From positions 62,001 to 126,000 of the forward strand of contig NZ_CP032698.1 of the NCBI RefSeq assembly GCF_003627815.1: a stretch of DNA of 64,000 nt. Reading direction: 5' to 3'. The notes beneath the pieces were generated by a model. It was not told the DNA's origin, did not search any database, and worked only from the letters and a program-made list of their open reading frames with translations. The position numbers and the translations under genes were made by a program. Below are positions 46,718-55,364 of this stretch, one piece after another (position 1 is the first letter of the stretch; the number at the start of each line of letters is the position of its first letter). This stretch comes from Streptomyces hundungensis. Lineage in GTDB: Bacteria > Actinomycetota > Actinomycetes > Streptomycetales > Streptomycetaceae.

Positions 46718-47200
46718 GTGACTGACACCGTGACCGAGTTCGTTGCCGCCGGTGACGAGGCGGAACCGTTGCTGGAGAGCGCGGCGGTCGAGCGGAAGCT
46801 CATCGACCAGCTCGTCGAGCAGGCCCGGAGCAAGGGGCTGCAGCTGACCGGCGAGGGCGGGCTGCTACAGCAGCTGACCAAGACGGTTCTGGAGTCCGCC
46901 CTGGAGGGCGAGATCACCGACCATCTCGGCTATGACAAGCACGACCCGGCGGGCAAGGACGGCGGCAAGTCCCGCAACGGGAAGCGGTCCAGGACGGTGC
47001 TGACCGACGTCGGACCGGTCGAGATCGACGTGCCCCGTGACCGGGACGGCTCCTTCGAGCCGGCCATCGTCAAGAAGCGGCAGCGACGACTGACTGGCGT
47101 CGACGAGATGGTGCTCTCGCTCTCGGCGAAGGGCCTCACGCACGGCGAGATCTCGTCGCACCTGGCCGAGGTCTATGGCGCGAATGTGTCCAGGACGACC
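46718..47200 (+). pseudogene. IS256-family transposase, N-terminal part
   Basis: From GTG 46718 the product reads LTGEGGLLQQLTKTVLESAL, EGEITDHLGYDKHDPAGKDG, then VGPVEIDVPRDRDGSFEPAI and LSAKGLTHGEISSHLAEVYG, the N-terminal region of IS256 (mutator-type) transposases. At 47201 it is cut by the IS21-like element; the frame runs on into that element to 47290 without similarity. The catalytic middle part is missing on both sides of the insertion. Confidence 0.85.
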
Positions 47201-47394
47201 TGGCTTTGTTCACGTTCAGCAGCAGCGTTTGTCGATGAGTTCCAGCAGCGGTTGGTCAGCATCTGGGTCGCGGATGTTCACGAGAAGTAGCGGCAGTGCG
47301 GTGTCGATGAGGCGATCATCGTGAGGGAGCACTGCTGCAGTTCACGTGGAGTCTCAACCGCTCGCATCCTGGACGAAGATGCGATGATCTGTTC

Positions 47395-47844
47395 GTGGTG
47401 ACAGATGTCGAGTGGGCTCGGATTCGGAAGGGCCTGCGCTTCGGGCAGGTCTTCGAGGGCACTGTGGTGAAGGTTCCCAGACCCGGTGCGATCGGGATCT
47501 TCGTAGACATCGGCCTGAGTGTCGGAGGCTTTGTCGACGTTCTGCTGCTGCCGAGCGAGGGCGAAGACTGGCCAGCGGAGGGCACTGTTGCCGATTTCGA
47601 GATCTGGTGGGCAGACAGCCGCCAGCAGATCCGGCTGAAGCCGTACGACTCTCGATATCTGCGGACCGACTTCACAGACTTCGTCGAACGCTTCCGTCCC
47701 AGTTGGCCTGCCGACGTCGGCCAGCCCGTTCATGACTCGGGGCCTGTCACTCCCGAAGAGTTGCGGGCCCTGCTTCGCTCCGATGGGTCGTCGGCCAGCT
47801 CCCCTGAGACCGGAGAAGTGGCCGACGCTCCCAGCGGAACCTAG
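47395..47844 (+). CDS. S1-like RNA-binding-fold protein carried inside the IS21-like element
   Basis: A protein of 149 residues from GTG 47395 or 47398. Residues about 12-75 read LRFGQVFEGTVVKVPRPGAI, GIFVDIGLSVGGFVDVLLLP, then GTVADFEIWWADSRQQIRLK, which is an S1-type OB fold. The C-terminal 50 residues are low in structure. No clear Shine-Dalgarno sequence is visible. It is convergent with istB, leaving 190 bp to the left terminal repeat. Similar stand-alone S1 proteins occur in Streptomyces with unknown roles; here it is a candidate passenger gene. That 190 bp holds only a short leftward open frame (LLLVNIRDPDADQPLLELID) of unknown meaning. Confidence 0.7.
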   Translation: MVTDVEWARIRKGLRFGQVFEGTVVKVPRPGAIGIFVDIGLSVGGFVDVLLLPSEGEDWPAEGTVADFEIWWADSRQQIRLKPYDSRYLRTDFTDFVERFRPSWPADVGQPVHDSGPVTPEELRALLRSDGSSASSPETGEVADAPSGT

Positions 47845-48632
47845 CTGGCCGCGGCTTCGGCGCGGGCTCGGGTGCTGGCGAGGCGGTAGGAGTCGGTGCC
47901 GGTCTCGATGATGGTGCCGTTGAAGGTGAGGCGGTCGACGATGGCCGCGCAGAGGCGAGGGTCGGTGAACGTCTTGGTCCAGCCGCCGAAGGACTCGTTT
48001 GAGGCGATGGCCACGCTGTTCCTTTCCTCCCGCTCGGTCAGAACCTGGAACAGGAGCTCGGCGCCGCGGCGGTCGAGTTCCATGTAGCCGAGTTCGTCGA
48101 TGCAGAGAAGGTCGACGCGGCCGTAGCGGGCGATCGTCTTGGAGAGCTGCTTCTCGTCGGCGGCCTCGACGAGTTCGTTGACCAGCTTCGTCGCCAGGAC
48201 GTACTTGACCCGGTAGCCGGCCATCGCCGCCTCGGTTCCCAGCGCGATGAGCATGTGGGACTTGCCTGTTCCGGAGTCGCCGATCAGGCAGAGCGGCTGG
48301 CTCTTCTTGATCCATTCGCAGCTGGCGAGGGTGTGGATGGTGGCCGCGTCGATGTTGGGGTTCGCGTCGAAGTCGAAGGTCCGTAGGGACTTGTCCCGGG
48401 GGAATCCGGCTGCTTTGATTCGGCGCTCGGAACGGCGTCGGGCCCGGTCGTCGCACTCGGCCATCAGCAGCTCGGCGAGGAAGCCGCGGTAGGTCATCTG
48501 GTCCTTCATAGCCCGGTCGGCGATGTCGGCGAACTCGTTCCTGATCGACGGCAGCCGCAACAGGCGGCATGCGGTGTCGATGGCCGTGTTGGCGGCCTGC
48601 TCGGTCAGTCCTCGCTGGCGGGGCAGGGTCAC
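47841..48632 (-). CDS. istB: IS21-family helper ATPase IstB
   Basis: A protein of 263 residues. The AAA+ P-loop is CLIGDSGTGKSHMLIALG near residue 118, and Walker B is DLLCIDELGYMELDRRGAEL. Later motifs SVAIASNESFGGWTKTF and AAIVDRLTFNGTIIETG are typical of IstB/DnaC-like proteins. It overlaps the istA stop by four bases, giving translational coupling. It assists IstA in target choice and strand transfer. Confidence 0.93.
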   Translation of the reverse strand: MTLPRQRGLTEQAANTAIDTACRLLRLPSIRNEFADIADRAMKDQMTYRGFLAELLMAECDDRARRRSERRIKAAGFPRDKSLRTFDFDANPNIDAATIHTLASCEWIKKSQPLCLIGDSGTGKSHMLIALGTEAAMAGYRVKYVLATKLVNELVEAADEKQLSKTIARYGRVDLLCIDELGYMELDRRGAELLFQVLTEREERNSVAIASNESFGGWTKTFTDPRLCAAIVDRLTFNGTIIETGTDSYRLASTRARAEAAAS

Positions 48633-50266
48633 TGTGCTTCTCCCTCGCGGTGTTCACCGCCGCTGGCGCGACGGCGTCGGAGCAGTTGGTCGTAGTGGGT
48701 CACCGAGGGCAGCGGCCTGGTGTCCGGGGGAAGATGGGCGAGCCGCCATTCGTGCAGAAACGTCACGGTCGCCCTCGCGGCACCGGCCGACGAGGGTTTC
48801 CCGGTGGGTTCGGCTTCGGCCTGGGCGATCTTGCGGGCTTCGAGGGCGACCGCGTCCGCGGTCAGTGCCCCGGCCCGTAGAGCCATCGCGAGGCCGGCGA
48901 CCAGGTGCTCGTGCGAGACGTGGCGGGCCAGCAGCAGAACCTCGATCAAGGCCCTGGTGCCGGCGGTGTCTCCGTGGGCCTTGACCGCCGCGGCCCACCA
49001 GGCGTCATGGACCGGGGTGAACTTGCCCGCAGAGCGGGCTTGTTCGAGTGCGGTCGCGCCGGGGAAGGCACCCGGCTTGCGGATCAGAGCTTCGAGGTAG
49101 TGGTCCAGATCCAGGCGGCAGCCACCCTTCGCGATCAGCCGCTCATGCCGGGCCACTTCCACATTCCGATCGAAAACCACCAGGTGAGAGGCATGCAGTA
49201 CGACCCGGACCCGTTTGCCGATCAGCCGGACCGGGACCGAGTAACGGTTCGTGCGGACCGCGATCTGGCTGTAGCGGTCGACTCGCGGAGTGAAGAGCCG
49301 GCCCGTCTCGAAGGGCTCTTCCGGCAGCGGCATCAGCAGCGGCCGCTCGACCTGGAAGTACTCGTCGATCGTCCGCGGCCGCGAACCGATCCGACGCCGC
49401 CCATCGTGAAGATCCCACTGGTCAACGAGTTCGTTCAGCTCGGCCAGCGAGTTGACCTCGGGCACCGGGGTGAAGTGGTTGCGACGGAAGTAGCCGATCT
49501 GTCCCTCCACTCCGCCCTTCTCGTGTGCGCCCTCGATGCCCGGTCGGCAGTAGAAGCTCTCGATCCCGAAGTGCGACCTGAACGCAATCCACCGGTCGGC
49601 CTCCACCCGGGCCCGGCTCAGGCCCAGCACCCGGGCAACAGCGGCTTTGAGGTTGTCGTAACGGACCTTGCTCCGCGGGACCCCGCCCAGCGTCCGTAGC
49701 GCGTGGACGTGCCCTTCGAAGAAGGCTTCCTGCCCGCAAGATGCGAAGACGCGGTGGACGGCCTTGCCCGAGTAGGAAAGACGGAAGGAGAACAAGTAGC
49801 AGGTCACAAGCTCGCCAGCGAGCCGGATGGTCACGTCGCCGAAGTCGACCTCGGCCTCCATGCCGGGCTGGTGGGTCTGCGGCACGAACGCCTCGACCGG
49901 CGCCTTCCCCGACTCCACAAGGATCTGCGGTTTCCGGTCACTCACGTAGCGCCGGACCATCTGGTAAGAGACGTCCGCGGCGTGCTCCTCGACCAGGCGG
50001 TGGAAGATCCGCGTGATCGTGTGCCGCTGCTTGCGCGGCGCATCCAGATCTGCCAGCAGCATCCCGTCGATCAGCGACTTGTACGGGTCCAACGCGGTCG
50101 GTCGCGGCGGCAGCTGCTTCCTCGGCTCCGGCCAGACCGAGTCCACGGCCTTGCGGACCGTCCGCCACGACACGTTGTACTTGCGCTCGATCTCCCGGAT
50201 CTTCATGCCGCCGCGGTGGTCCCGACGGATCGCCGCGTACAGCTCTACCTTCGACATCTGCGGCAT
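48629..50266 (-). CDS. istA: IS21-family transposase IstA
   Basis: A protein of 545 residues from ATG 50266. A helix-turn-helix (MKIREIERKYNVSWRTVRKA) is followed by the DDE core: MEAEVDFGDVTIRLAGELV, VRYDNLKAAVARVLG, then GAHEKGGVEGQIGYFRRNHF with the glutamate. The C-terminal beta-barrel region RYSQIAVRTNRYSVPVRLIG is also present. Full length and intact, so together with istB and both ends the element may still be mobile. Confidence 0.93.
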   Translation of the reverse strand: MPQMSKVELYAAIRRDHRGGMKIREIERKYNVSWRTVRKAVDSVWPEPRKQLPPRPTALDPYKSLIDGMLLADLDAPRKQRHTITRIFHRLVEEHAADVSYQMVRRYVSDRKPQILVESGKAPVEAFVPQTHQPGMEAEVDFGDVTIRLAGELVTCYLFSFRLSYSGKAVHRVFASCGQEAFFEGHVHALRTLGGVPRSKVRYDNLKAAVARVLGLSRARVEADRWIAFRSHFGIESFYCRPGIEGAHEKGGVEGQIGYFRRNHFTPVPEVNSLAELNELVDQWDLHDGRRRIGSRPRTIDEYFQVERPLLMPLPEEPFETGRLFTPRVDRYSQIAVRTNRYSVPVRLIGKRVRVVLHASHLVVFDRNVEVARHERLIAKGGCRLDLDHYLEALIRKPGAFPGATALEQARSAGKFTPVHDAWWAAAVKAHGDTAGTRALIEVLLLARHVSHEHLVAGLAMALRAGALTADAVALEARKIAQAEAEPTGKPSSAGAARATVTFLHEWRLAHLPPDTRPLPSVTHYDQLLRRRRASGGEHREGEAQ

Positions 50267-50411
50267 GACCAGGACCTTTCACCGGGAGCATCCCGATGCT
50301 CCCGTGGCAAGCACCCCGGCGACTTCAAAACTCGTGAACATCACCCGACCGTGGATCCGGGCGCCTCCCAAACCCATGAACAATGCGCTTCACAACCCGT
50401 GAACAAAGCCA

Positions 50412-50929
50412 GCCTGCCCGACGCGGTCGAGACGGTCTGGCCCCGCACTGTCGTCCAGACATGCATCGTTCACTTGATTCGCAACAGCATCCGATACGTG
50501 GCCCGGCAGGACTGGGAGAAGGTTGCCAAGGACCTCCGCCCCGTCTACACCGCGCCGAGCGAGGCCGCCGCGACCGAGCGGTTCCTGGAGTTCTCCGAGA
50601 AGTGGGGCGCCAAGTATCCGGCCGTGATCAAGCTGTGGTCCGACGCCTGGGCCGAGATGGTGCCCTTCTTGTCCTTCGACGTCGAGATCCGCAAGGTCAT
50701 CTGCAGCACGAACGCTATTGAAAGCGTCAACGCCCGCATCCGCAAGGCGGTTCGGGCGCGCGGCCACTTCCCCACGGAGGCCGCCGCGTTGAAGTGCGTC
50801 TACATGGCGCTGATGAGCCTGGACCCGACCGGCAAGGGCCGGCGCCGCTGGACGATGCGCTGGAAGGCACCCCTGAACGCCTTCCAGATCGCCTTCGACG
50901 GCCGCCTCACCCCCACCGACCAGCGATAA
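50412..50929 (+). pseudogene. IS256-family transposase, C-terminal part (copy A)
   Basis: Starting at the right end of the IS21-like element the frame reads LPDAVETVWPRTVVQTCIVH, LIRNSIRYVARQDWEKVAKD, then STNAIESVNARIRKAVRARG and MSLDPTGKGRRRWTMRWKAP to a stop at 50929. This is the last third of an IS256 transposase, including the C-terminal catalytic glutamate region. Compared with the family, about 95 residues between the N-terminal part (ending near 47200) and this part are missing. Confidence 0.85.
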
Positions 50930-50954
50930 CTCAACAACCAAGATCAGCCGTTAA

Positions 50955-51275
50955 GTTGACACACCCCCACCTGTACGCGGACACCACCAGCATCGGGGCG
51001 GACCACGCCAGCCCGGCACCCGCGGCGGCGTCTTCCGGCAGAAGATCACCGATGCCGAACGCCTCCTGGCCGCAGTCCTCTACGAGCGCAAGCTCGGCAC
51101 CCGACAAGTCCTGGCAGACGCCTTCGGCGTCAGCCTCGGCACCCTCAACAACGCGCTCAAAGACGCCCAACCCGTCCTCCGCGAAGCCGGAATCACCCTT
51201 CCTCCCGCCTCGACCCGCTTCACCACCGGCGCCGAACTGCTGGCATCCATCGGCAGCAACACGCCGACAGGTTGA
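50955..51275 (+). pseudogene. Transposase C-terminal fragment of unassigned family
   Basis: A forward frame reads GVFRQKITDAERLLAAVLYE, RKLGTRQVLADAFGVSLGTL, NNALKDAQPVLREAGITLPP, then STRFTTGAELLASIGSNTPT and stop. It has good codon bias and the look of a helix-turn-helix transposase tail, but I could not assign the family. It is wedged between two IS256 halves with no start of its own. Confidence 0.5.
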
Positions 51276-51281
51276 TTCTTT

Positions 51282-51744
51282 ACGGCTCCATCTCCTGAGG
51301 GCGTCGTTCCGTTACGCGGCCCGCCAGGACTGGGACAAGATCGCGAAGGCGTTGAAGCCGGTCTACACCGCGCCGACCGAGGACGCGGCAACCACTCGCT
51401 TCCTGGAATTCGCCGAGGTCTGGGGGAAGAAGTACCCGGCGATCGTCCGGCTCTGGGAGTCCAGTTGGGCCGAGTTCACGCCCTTCCTCCAATTCGATGC
51501 GGAAATACGCCGGATTGTGTGCACAACCAACAGCATCGAGAGCGTCAACGCACGCATCCGCAAGGCCGTCCGCGCCCGCGGGCACTTCCCGACGGAGCAG
51601 GCCGCTCTCAAATGCGTGTACATGGCCGTCATGAGCCTGGACCCGACCGGCGTCGGCCGCAAACGCTGGACCATGCGCTGGAAGGGCGCCATGAACGCCT
51701 TCGACCTGGCCTTCGACGGCCGCCTCACCGCAGGCCAACTCTAG
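51282..51744 (+). pseudogene. IS256-family transposase, C-terminal part (copy B)
   Basis: The frame reads HLLRASFRYAARQDWDKIAK, ALKPVYTAPTEDAATTRFLE, then TNSIESVNARIRKAVRARGH and ends RWKGAMNAFDLAFDGRLTAG. It is clearly homologous to, but diverged from, copy A at 50412-50929, so it comes from a different IS256 element. The right terminal repeat follows at 51760-51785. Confidence 0.85.
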
Positions 51745-51838
51745 CCACACCAAACCCAGTTACACCGCAGGCTGTACAGACCCCCGGAGGGGTGGCGGGC
51801 TTGGCTTAGACCGTGTCCTATGTGGTGAGGCGGACGAG

Positions 51839-51994
51839 ATGCAGGCCAAGGGAAAGCTGCAGGGCAAGCAGGATGAAACCTCCCAGCGCGGCCAGAAGGA
51901 ACAGGAGCGCCTGAGGCAGTATGCCGACGAGCAGCGCGAGCAGGGCCAGGAGTCCTTCGACGGCATCCAGGACGAGACGGACGACCGCCGCTAG
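51839..51994 (+). CDS. Small, highly charged glutamine-rich protein (51 aa), possibly truncated
   Basis: From ATG 51839 the peptide MQAKGKLQGKQDETSQRGQK, EQERLRQYADEQREQGQESF, DGIQDETDDRR has about 90 percent G/C at third positions, a strong coding sign. The same frame is open upstream to the IS256 end, so the native start may have been lost to the transposon. It is predicted to be helical and soluble. The opposite strand encodes a hydrophobic string in the same place, which I regard as the shadow. No family was recognised. Confidence 0.4.
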   Translation: MQAKGKLQGKQDETSQRGQKEQERLRQYADEQREQGQESFDGIQDETDDRR

Positions 51995-52116
51995 ACCCCC
52001 TGGTAGCAACCCGGGCCCGCATCCCCGCGCAGTGGGAGGCGGGCCCACGCCATCCGGGGTGAGCAGCTCGGGACGGGCCTGCTCCACCACCCGCAGGCGC
52101 TGAGCGGTCACGGTGG

Positions 52117-53412
52117 TTACCGGCCGGCTGCGGCTCCGCGTGGGCGAGGCTCGCAGGTCAGGCGCAGCCGGCCGGGCCCGAGACTCATCCTCGGTCTCGG
52201 TGAGAGGGCCGAGAGTGAGCGCAGCCGCCAGGCGGCGGTGATGGTCGCGATGGTGAGGCAGGCTTGCGTCATCGCGAACTGGTCGCCGATGCATTTGCGG
52301 TTGCCCGCGCCGAAGGGGATCATCGCGCCCCGGGGCAGGGCCTCGTTCTGTTGGGGCAGCCAGCGGTCCGGATCGAACCGGTCGGGGTCCGGGAACAGGG
52401 CCGGGTCGTGGTGGAGGAGGTAGGGGCTGCACAGGACATCGGCGCCCGCAGGCAGATGTCGCCCCGCCAGTTTTGTGCCGGTGGTGGTGACCCGGGAGAC
52501 GATCCAGCCCGGCGGGAACAGCCGGAGAGTCTCCAGCACGATGCGCCGGGTGTAGTCCAGCGCGGGGAGCGCTTCCGGTATCAGGGCCCGGCCGCCTGCG
52601 ACCGTGCTCACCTCCTCGTGGAGGCGCGCCTCGACCTCCGGGTGCGTGCTGATCAGCTGAAACGCGGAGGCGAGCGTGTCGGCGGTCGTGTCGGTTCCGG
52701 CGAACATGATCGTGACAAGGTGGTCGTGGACGTCGCGTTCGCTCAGCGGATCGCCGTCGTCGGTCCGCGCTTCGAGCAGAGCCGACAGGAGGCCGCCCCC
52801 GTCCGGGGCGCGGCGATGTTCTGTGATGGCGTTCGCTGCGACGTGGCGCAGGCATTGCTGTGCCTTGGTGAAGCGGCGGTTGGCCGGTGTGGGCAGGTGG
52901 AACCAGAGCGTGGAGGGGATCACCATCCGCCAGTAGACGCCGTCGAAGGCGACGGGGAGCGAGCGCGCCAGGAGCCTTTGATCGTCCTCGCTGAGTGCGA
53001 GCAGGGCGCGGTTGAGGACCTGGATGGTGAGCGCCTGGAATTCCCTTCGGGCGTCGATGATCTGCCCGGGCCGCCAGGATTGTGCCAGGGCCGCGGTTTC
53101 CTGCGTCATGACGGTGGCGTAGGTCTTGATGTGGGCTGGGTGGAACAGGGGCTGGAGCAGACGCCGTTGTCGGCGGTGGTCCTGCCATGAGGAGGTTCCC
53201 AGGCCGTTGCCGAGCAGGAGGCGTGCCTTGTCGTAGAAGGGGCCGCCCTTGTCGAAGGTCCGCGGGTCCAGCAGGATCTCCCGGGTCACTGCGGGGTCGC
53301 AGGCCACGAAGACGGTGCGCGGGCCGAGGCAGATGCTGACCAGATCTCCGTGGGCGGGAAGTGAGGCGAGGAAGGCCAGTGGGTCCCGCAGGAACTTCAG
53401 GGCGTGTCCCAC
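52117..53412 (-). CDS. Cytochrome P450, 5' end cut by an IS3 element
   Basis: At least 431 residues from GTG 53412. All P450 hallmarks are present: I-helix MFAGTDTTADTLAS, the ExxR motif ETLRLFPPGWIVSRV, the PERF-like FDPDRWLP and the heme loop FGAGNRKCIGDQFAMT with the cysteine ligand near residue 374. The frame continues upstream as PPGALPGVGHALKFLRDPLA, the normal proline-rich N-terminus of this group. It reaches a stop at the border of the IS3 element (about 53431). So the original start is lost and any product would begin inside the N-terminal hinge. The closest-looking relatives are terpene- and lipid-oxidising Streptomyces P450s. Confidence 0.85.
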   Translation of the reverse strand: MGHALKFLRDPLAFLASLPAHGDLVSICLGPRTVFVACDPAVTREILLDPRTFDKGGPFYDKARLLLGNGLGTSSWQDHRRQRRLLQPLFHPAHIKTYATVMTQETAALAQSWRPGQIIDARREFQALTIQVLNRALLALSEDDQRLLARSLPVAFDGVYWRMVIPSTLWFHLPTPANRRFTKAQQCLRHVAANAITEHRRAPDGGGLLSALLEARTDDGDPLSERDVHDHLVTIMFAGTDTTADTLASAFQLISTHPEVEARLHEEVSTVAGGRALIPEALPALDYTRRIVLETLRLFPPGWIVSRVTTTGTKLAGRHLPAGADVLCSPYLLHHDPALFPDPDRFDPDRWLPQQNEALPRGAMIPFGAGNRKCIGDQFAMTQACLTIATITAAWRLRSLSALSPRPRMSLGPGRLRLTCEPRPRGAAAGR

Positions 53413-53467
53413 GCCGGGCAGGGCGCCGGGGGGCCTTCCCCCATGAAGGTGGGCACGCGGTTATCGA

Positions 53468-54361
53468 TCACGCGGCGAGCGTGAGTTTAGCTTTGTGGTG
53501 TCGTCGTTCGTAGGCGTCGGGGCTGAGGTGGCCGTTGGTGGAGTGCCGGCGGCGGGTGTTGTAGCGGGTCAGCCAGGCGAAGACGGTGCGGCGGCAGGTG
53601 GTGGCGTCGCCGTAGTCGTGGTCGCCCTGGAGGGTCTCGCGTTTCAGGGAGGCGTGGAAGCTCTCGCAGGCGGCGTTGTCGGCGCTGGTGCCGACCGCGC
53701 CCATCGACCGGGTCACCCCGAGCTGGTCGCAGAGGCCGGCGTAGGCCCTGGATCCGTACTGGGCTCCGTGATCGGAGTGAAAGACCGCGCCTTCCAGTGA
53801 GCCGCGGGTGCGGGCGGCCATCCGCAACGCGTCGGCGACCAGGTCCGTGCGCATGTGGTCGGCGATGGACCAGCCGACAATTTTGCGGCTGAAGCAGTCC
53901 AGCACCGTCGCGAGGTAGAGGAACTTCCCTCCCTGGAGCGGGAGATAGGTGATGTCGCCCATGAGCTTGCGCCCGGGCTCGGTGGCGGTGAAGTCCCGGC
54001 CGAACAGGTCGGGGACGGTCCCCGCGGCCGGGTCCGGGACGGTCGTGCGGACCCGTCTGCGCAGGCGGATCCCGGTGATCGAGAACGCCCGCATGACCCG
54101 GGCGACCCGCTTCTCGTTGACTCGGTGGCCGTTCTCGCGGAGCTCGGCGGTCACCCGCGGGGAGCCGTAGGCGCCGCCGGACTCGCCGTGAACCCGGCGG
54201 ATCTCCTTGACCAGGGCCACGTCCTGGCGCTGCCGGGCGGCGCGGGCTTCGGCGCCGGCGCACCACTTGTAGTAGCTGGACCGGCTGACGTCCAGGACGT
54301 GGCAGAGCCGCTTCACCTCATAGGTGTTCCGGTGGTCGTGGACGAACTGGAAGCGGCTCAC
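53468..54361 (-). CDS. IS3-family transposase OrfB
   Basis: A protein of 297 residues. The integrase core is intact: LMGDITYLPLQGGKFLYLAT, VLDCFSRKIVGWSIADHM, then VFHSDHGAQYGSRAYAGLCD and SADNAACESFHASLKRETL carry the DDE residues. It ends RRRHSTNGHLSPDAYERR. It overlaps orfA by four bases, where a -1 ribosomal frameshift usually produces the full OrfAB enzyme. Confidence 0.9.
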   Translation of the reverse strand: MSRFQFVHDHRNTYEVKRLCHVLDVSRSSYYKWCAGAEARAARQRQDVALVKEIRRVHGESGGAYGSPRVTAELRENGHRVNEKRVARVMRAFSITGIRLRRRVRTTVPDPAAGTVPDLFGRDFTATEPGRKLMGDITYLPLQGGKFLYLATVLDCFSRKIVGWSIADHMRTDLVADALRMAARTRGSLEGAVFHSDHGAQYGSRAYAGLCDQLGVTRSMGAVGTSADNAACESFHASLKRETLQGDHDYGDATTCRRTVFAWLTRYNTRRRHSTNGHLSPDAYERRHHKAKLTLAA

Positions 54362-54699
54362 CAGTTCGTCTCTCCGGCGAAATACTTGGCCGCCTTGCGC
54401 AGGATGTCCCGCTCGGTCGCGAGCTTGCGCTCACTCGCCTCGAGCTCGGCCACCCGCGCCTCCAGGCGGCGGACCCGCTCGTCCGGGTCAGCGGACGCGA
54501 TCGCCGCCGGCGGAGAGGCAGGCCGCGCAGGTGCGGCGGTGACGCCACGGCGTTCGCGGTCCCGCAGCACCCACTCGCGCAGGGTCGCCCGGTTGATGCC
54601 CAGGTCAGCGGCGATGCTCTTGTACGTCGCCCCGGGTGTGGACTCGTACAGGGCCACGGCATCGGCCTTGAATTCGTCCGAGTAGTCCTTCAGCGCCAT
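54358..54699 (-). CDS. IS3-family OrfA
   Basis: A protein of 113 residues from ATG 54699. It reads ALKDYSDEFKADAVALYEST, PGATYKSIAADLGINRATLR, EWVLRDRERRG, the helix-turn-helix of IS3 OrfA. A leucine-zipper-like tail follows (RRLEARVAELEASERKLATE, RDILRKAAKYFAGETNW). Confidence 0.88.
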   Translation of the reverse strand: MALKDYSDEFKADAVALYESTPGATYKSIAADLGINRATLREWVLRDRERRGVTAAPARPASPPAAIASADPDERVRRLEARVAELEASERKLATERDILRKAAKYFAGETNW

Positions 54700-54770
54700 C
54701 GGCGGTCTTCTCGCTTCCTCCGGATCAAGCAGATCCAGTATCAGCGTGTCCACCACTCAGGGGGAGGCCC

Positions 54771-55262
54771 CTCGCGTGTGGCGGGACGCGGGTGTGTTCA
54801 CCGCTCTGCTGGAAGGTCTGATCACCCAGGGGGCCGGCGCCGGCAGGACGGACTTGTCGCTGGTCAGCGTGGACTCCACCACGGTCCGTGCTCACCACGA
54901 TGCCGCGGGCCTGCGGGTCAGCAAGCATCTCATGAAGACCTTGGAAGACGCCGTGCAGGAAGAGGAGACGGCCCGCCAAAAGGGGGCGGCGCGGCGGAAC
55001 AGAACGGACAGGACGAACGCCGGCGCATCCGGCGCCGACACAGGATCCGCCTGAAGCAAGCCTTGCTCGGCAGGTCCCGGGGCGGCCTCACCAGCAAGAT
55101 TCACCTCGCCGCGGACCGCCAGTGCCGTCCGCTCGCGCTGGTCCTGACCGCCGGGCAGGCCGGGGACAGCCCGCAGTTCATCCCCGTACTCAAGAAGGTT
55201 CGCGTTCGCCTGCCCGTCGGCCGCCCTCGCACAACACCCGGCGCGGTCGCCGGGGATCTTCC
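54771..55262 (+). pseudogene. IS5-family transposase remnant, frameshifted and truncated
   Basis: The frame reads VWRDAGVFTALLEGLITQGA, RTDLSLVSVDSTTVRAHHDA, AGLRVSKHLMKTLEDAVQ and then stops in one frame. Another frame continues RRIRRRHRIRLKQALLGRSR, GGLTSKIHLAADRQCRPLAL, VLTAGQAGDSPQFIPVLKKV to VGRPRTTPGAVAGD. The N-terminus and the C-terminal third are missing. This is non-functional debris next to the IS3 element. Confidence 0.75.
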
Positions 55263-55364
55263 GGGCGCCCGCCCAAGCTGGACGACTCCCAGGTCGAGAG
55301 GCCCGCTCCTCCAGTTGCCCGTAGCTGTCGTTATCGGCATCGCACTGGGCGGCGCTGCGGCGGC

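Larger units (their letters stand above)
47201..50411 (-). mobile_element. IS21-like element with an extra gene, 3.2 kb
   Basis: The ends are inverted copies of TGGCTTTGTTCACG (47201-47214 and 50398-50411), starting TG and ending CA as in IS21 elements. Related internal repeats occur inside each end: GTTCACGAG near 47276, and GTGAACA-type copies near 50334 and 50376. The element holds istA and istB reading leftward plus a rightward S1-domain gene between istB and the left end. It sits inside an IS256 transposase gene, and no target duplication is visible. Confidence 0.8.
53431..54770 (-). mobile_element. IS3-family element (A), about 1.34 kb
   Basis: Imperfect inverted ends are visible: GGGCCTTCCCCCATGAAGG, then TGGGCACGC, at the left matches the inverted GCGTGTCCACCACTCAGG, GGGAGGCCC at the right. 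It carries orfA and orfB in the usual overlapping arrangement, reading leftward. The left end disrupts the P450 gene; the right end abuts an IS5 transposase fragment. Confidence 0.75.

Noticed and set aside
51818..52010. Leftward hydrophobic protein opposite the small charged peptide
   Set aside because: Codon bias favours the forward frame; the hydrophobic string is what the reverse of Gln/Glu/Arg-rich codons would give.
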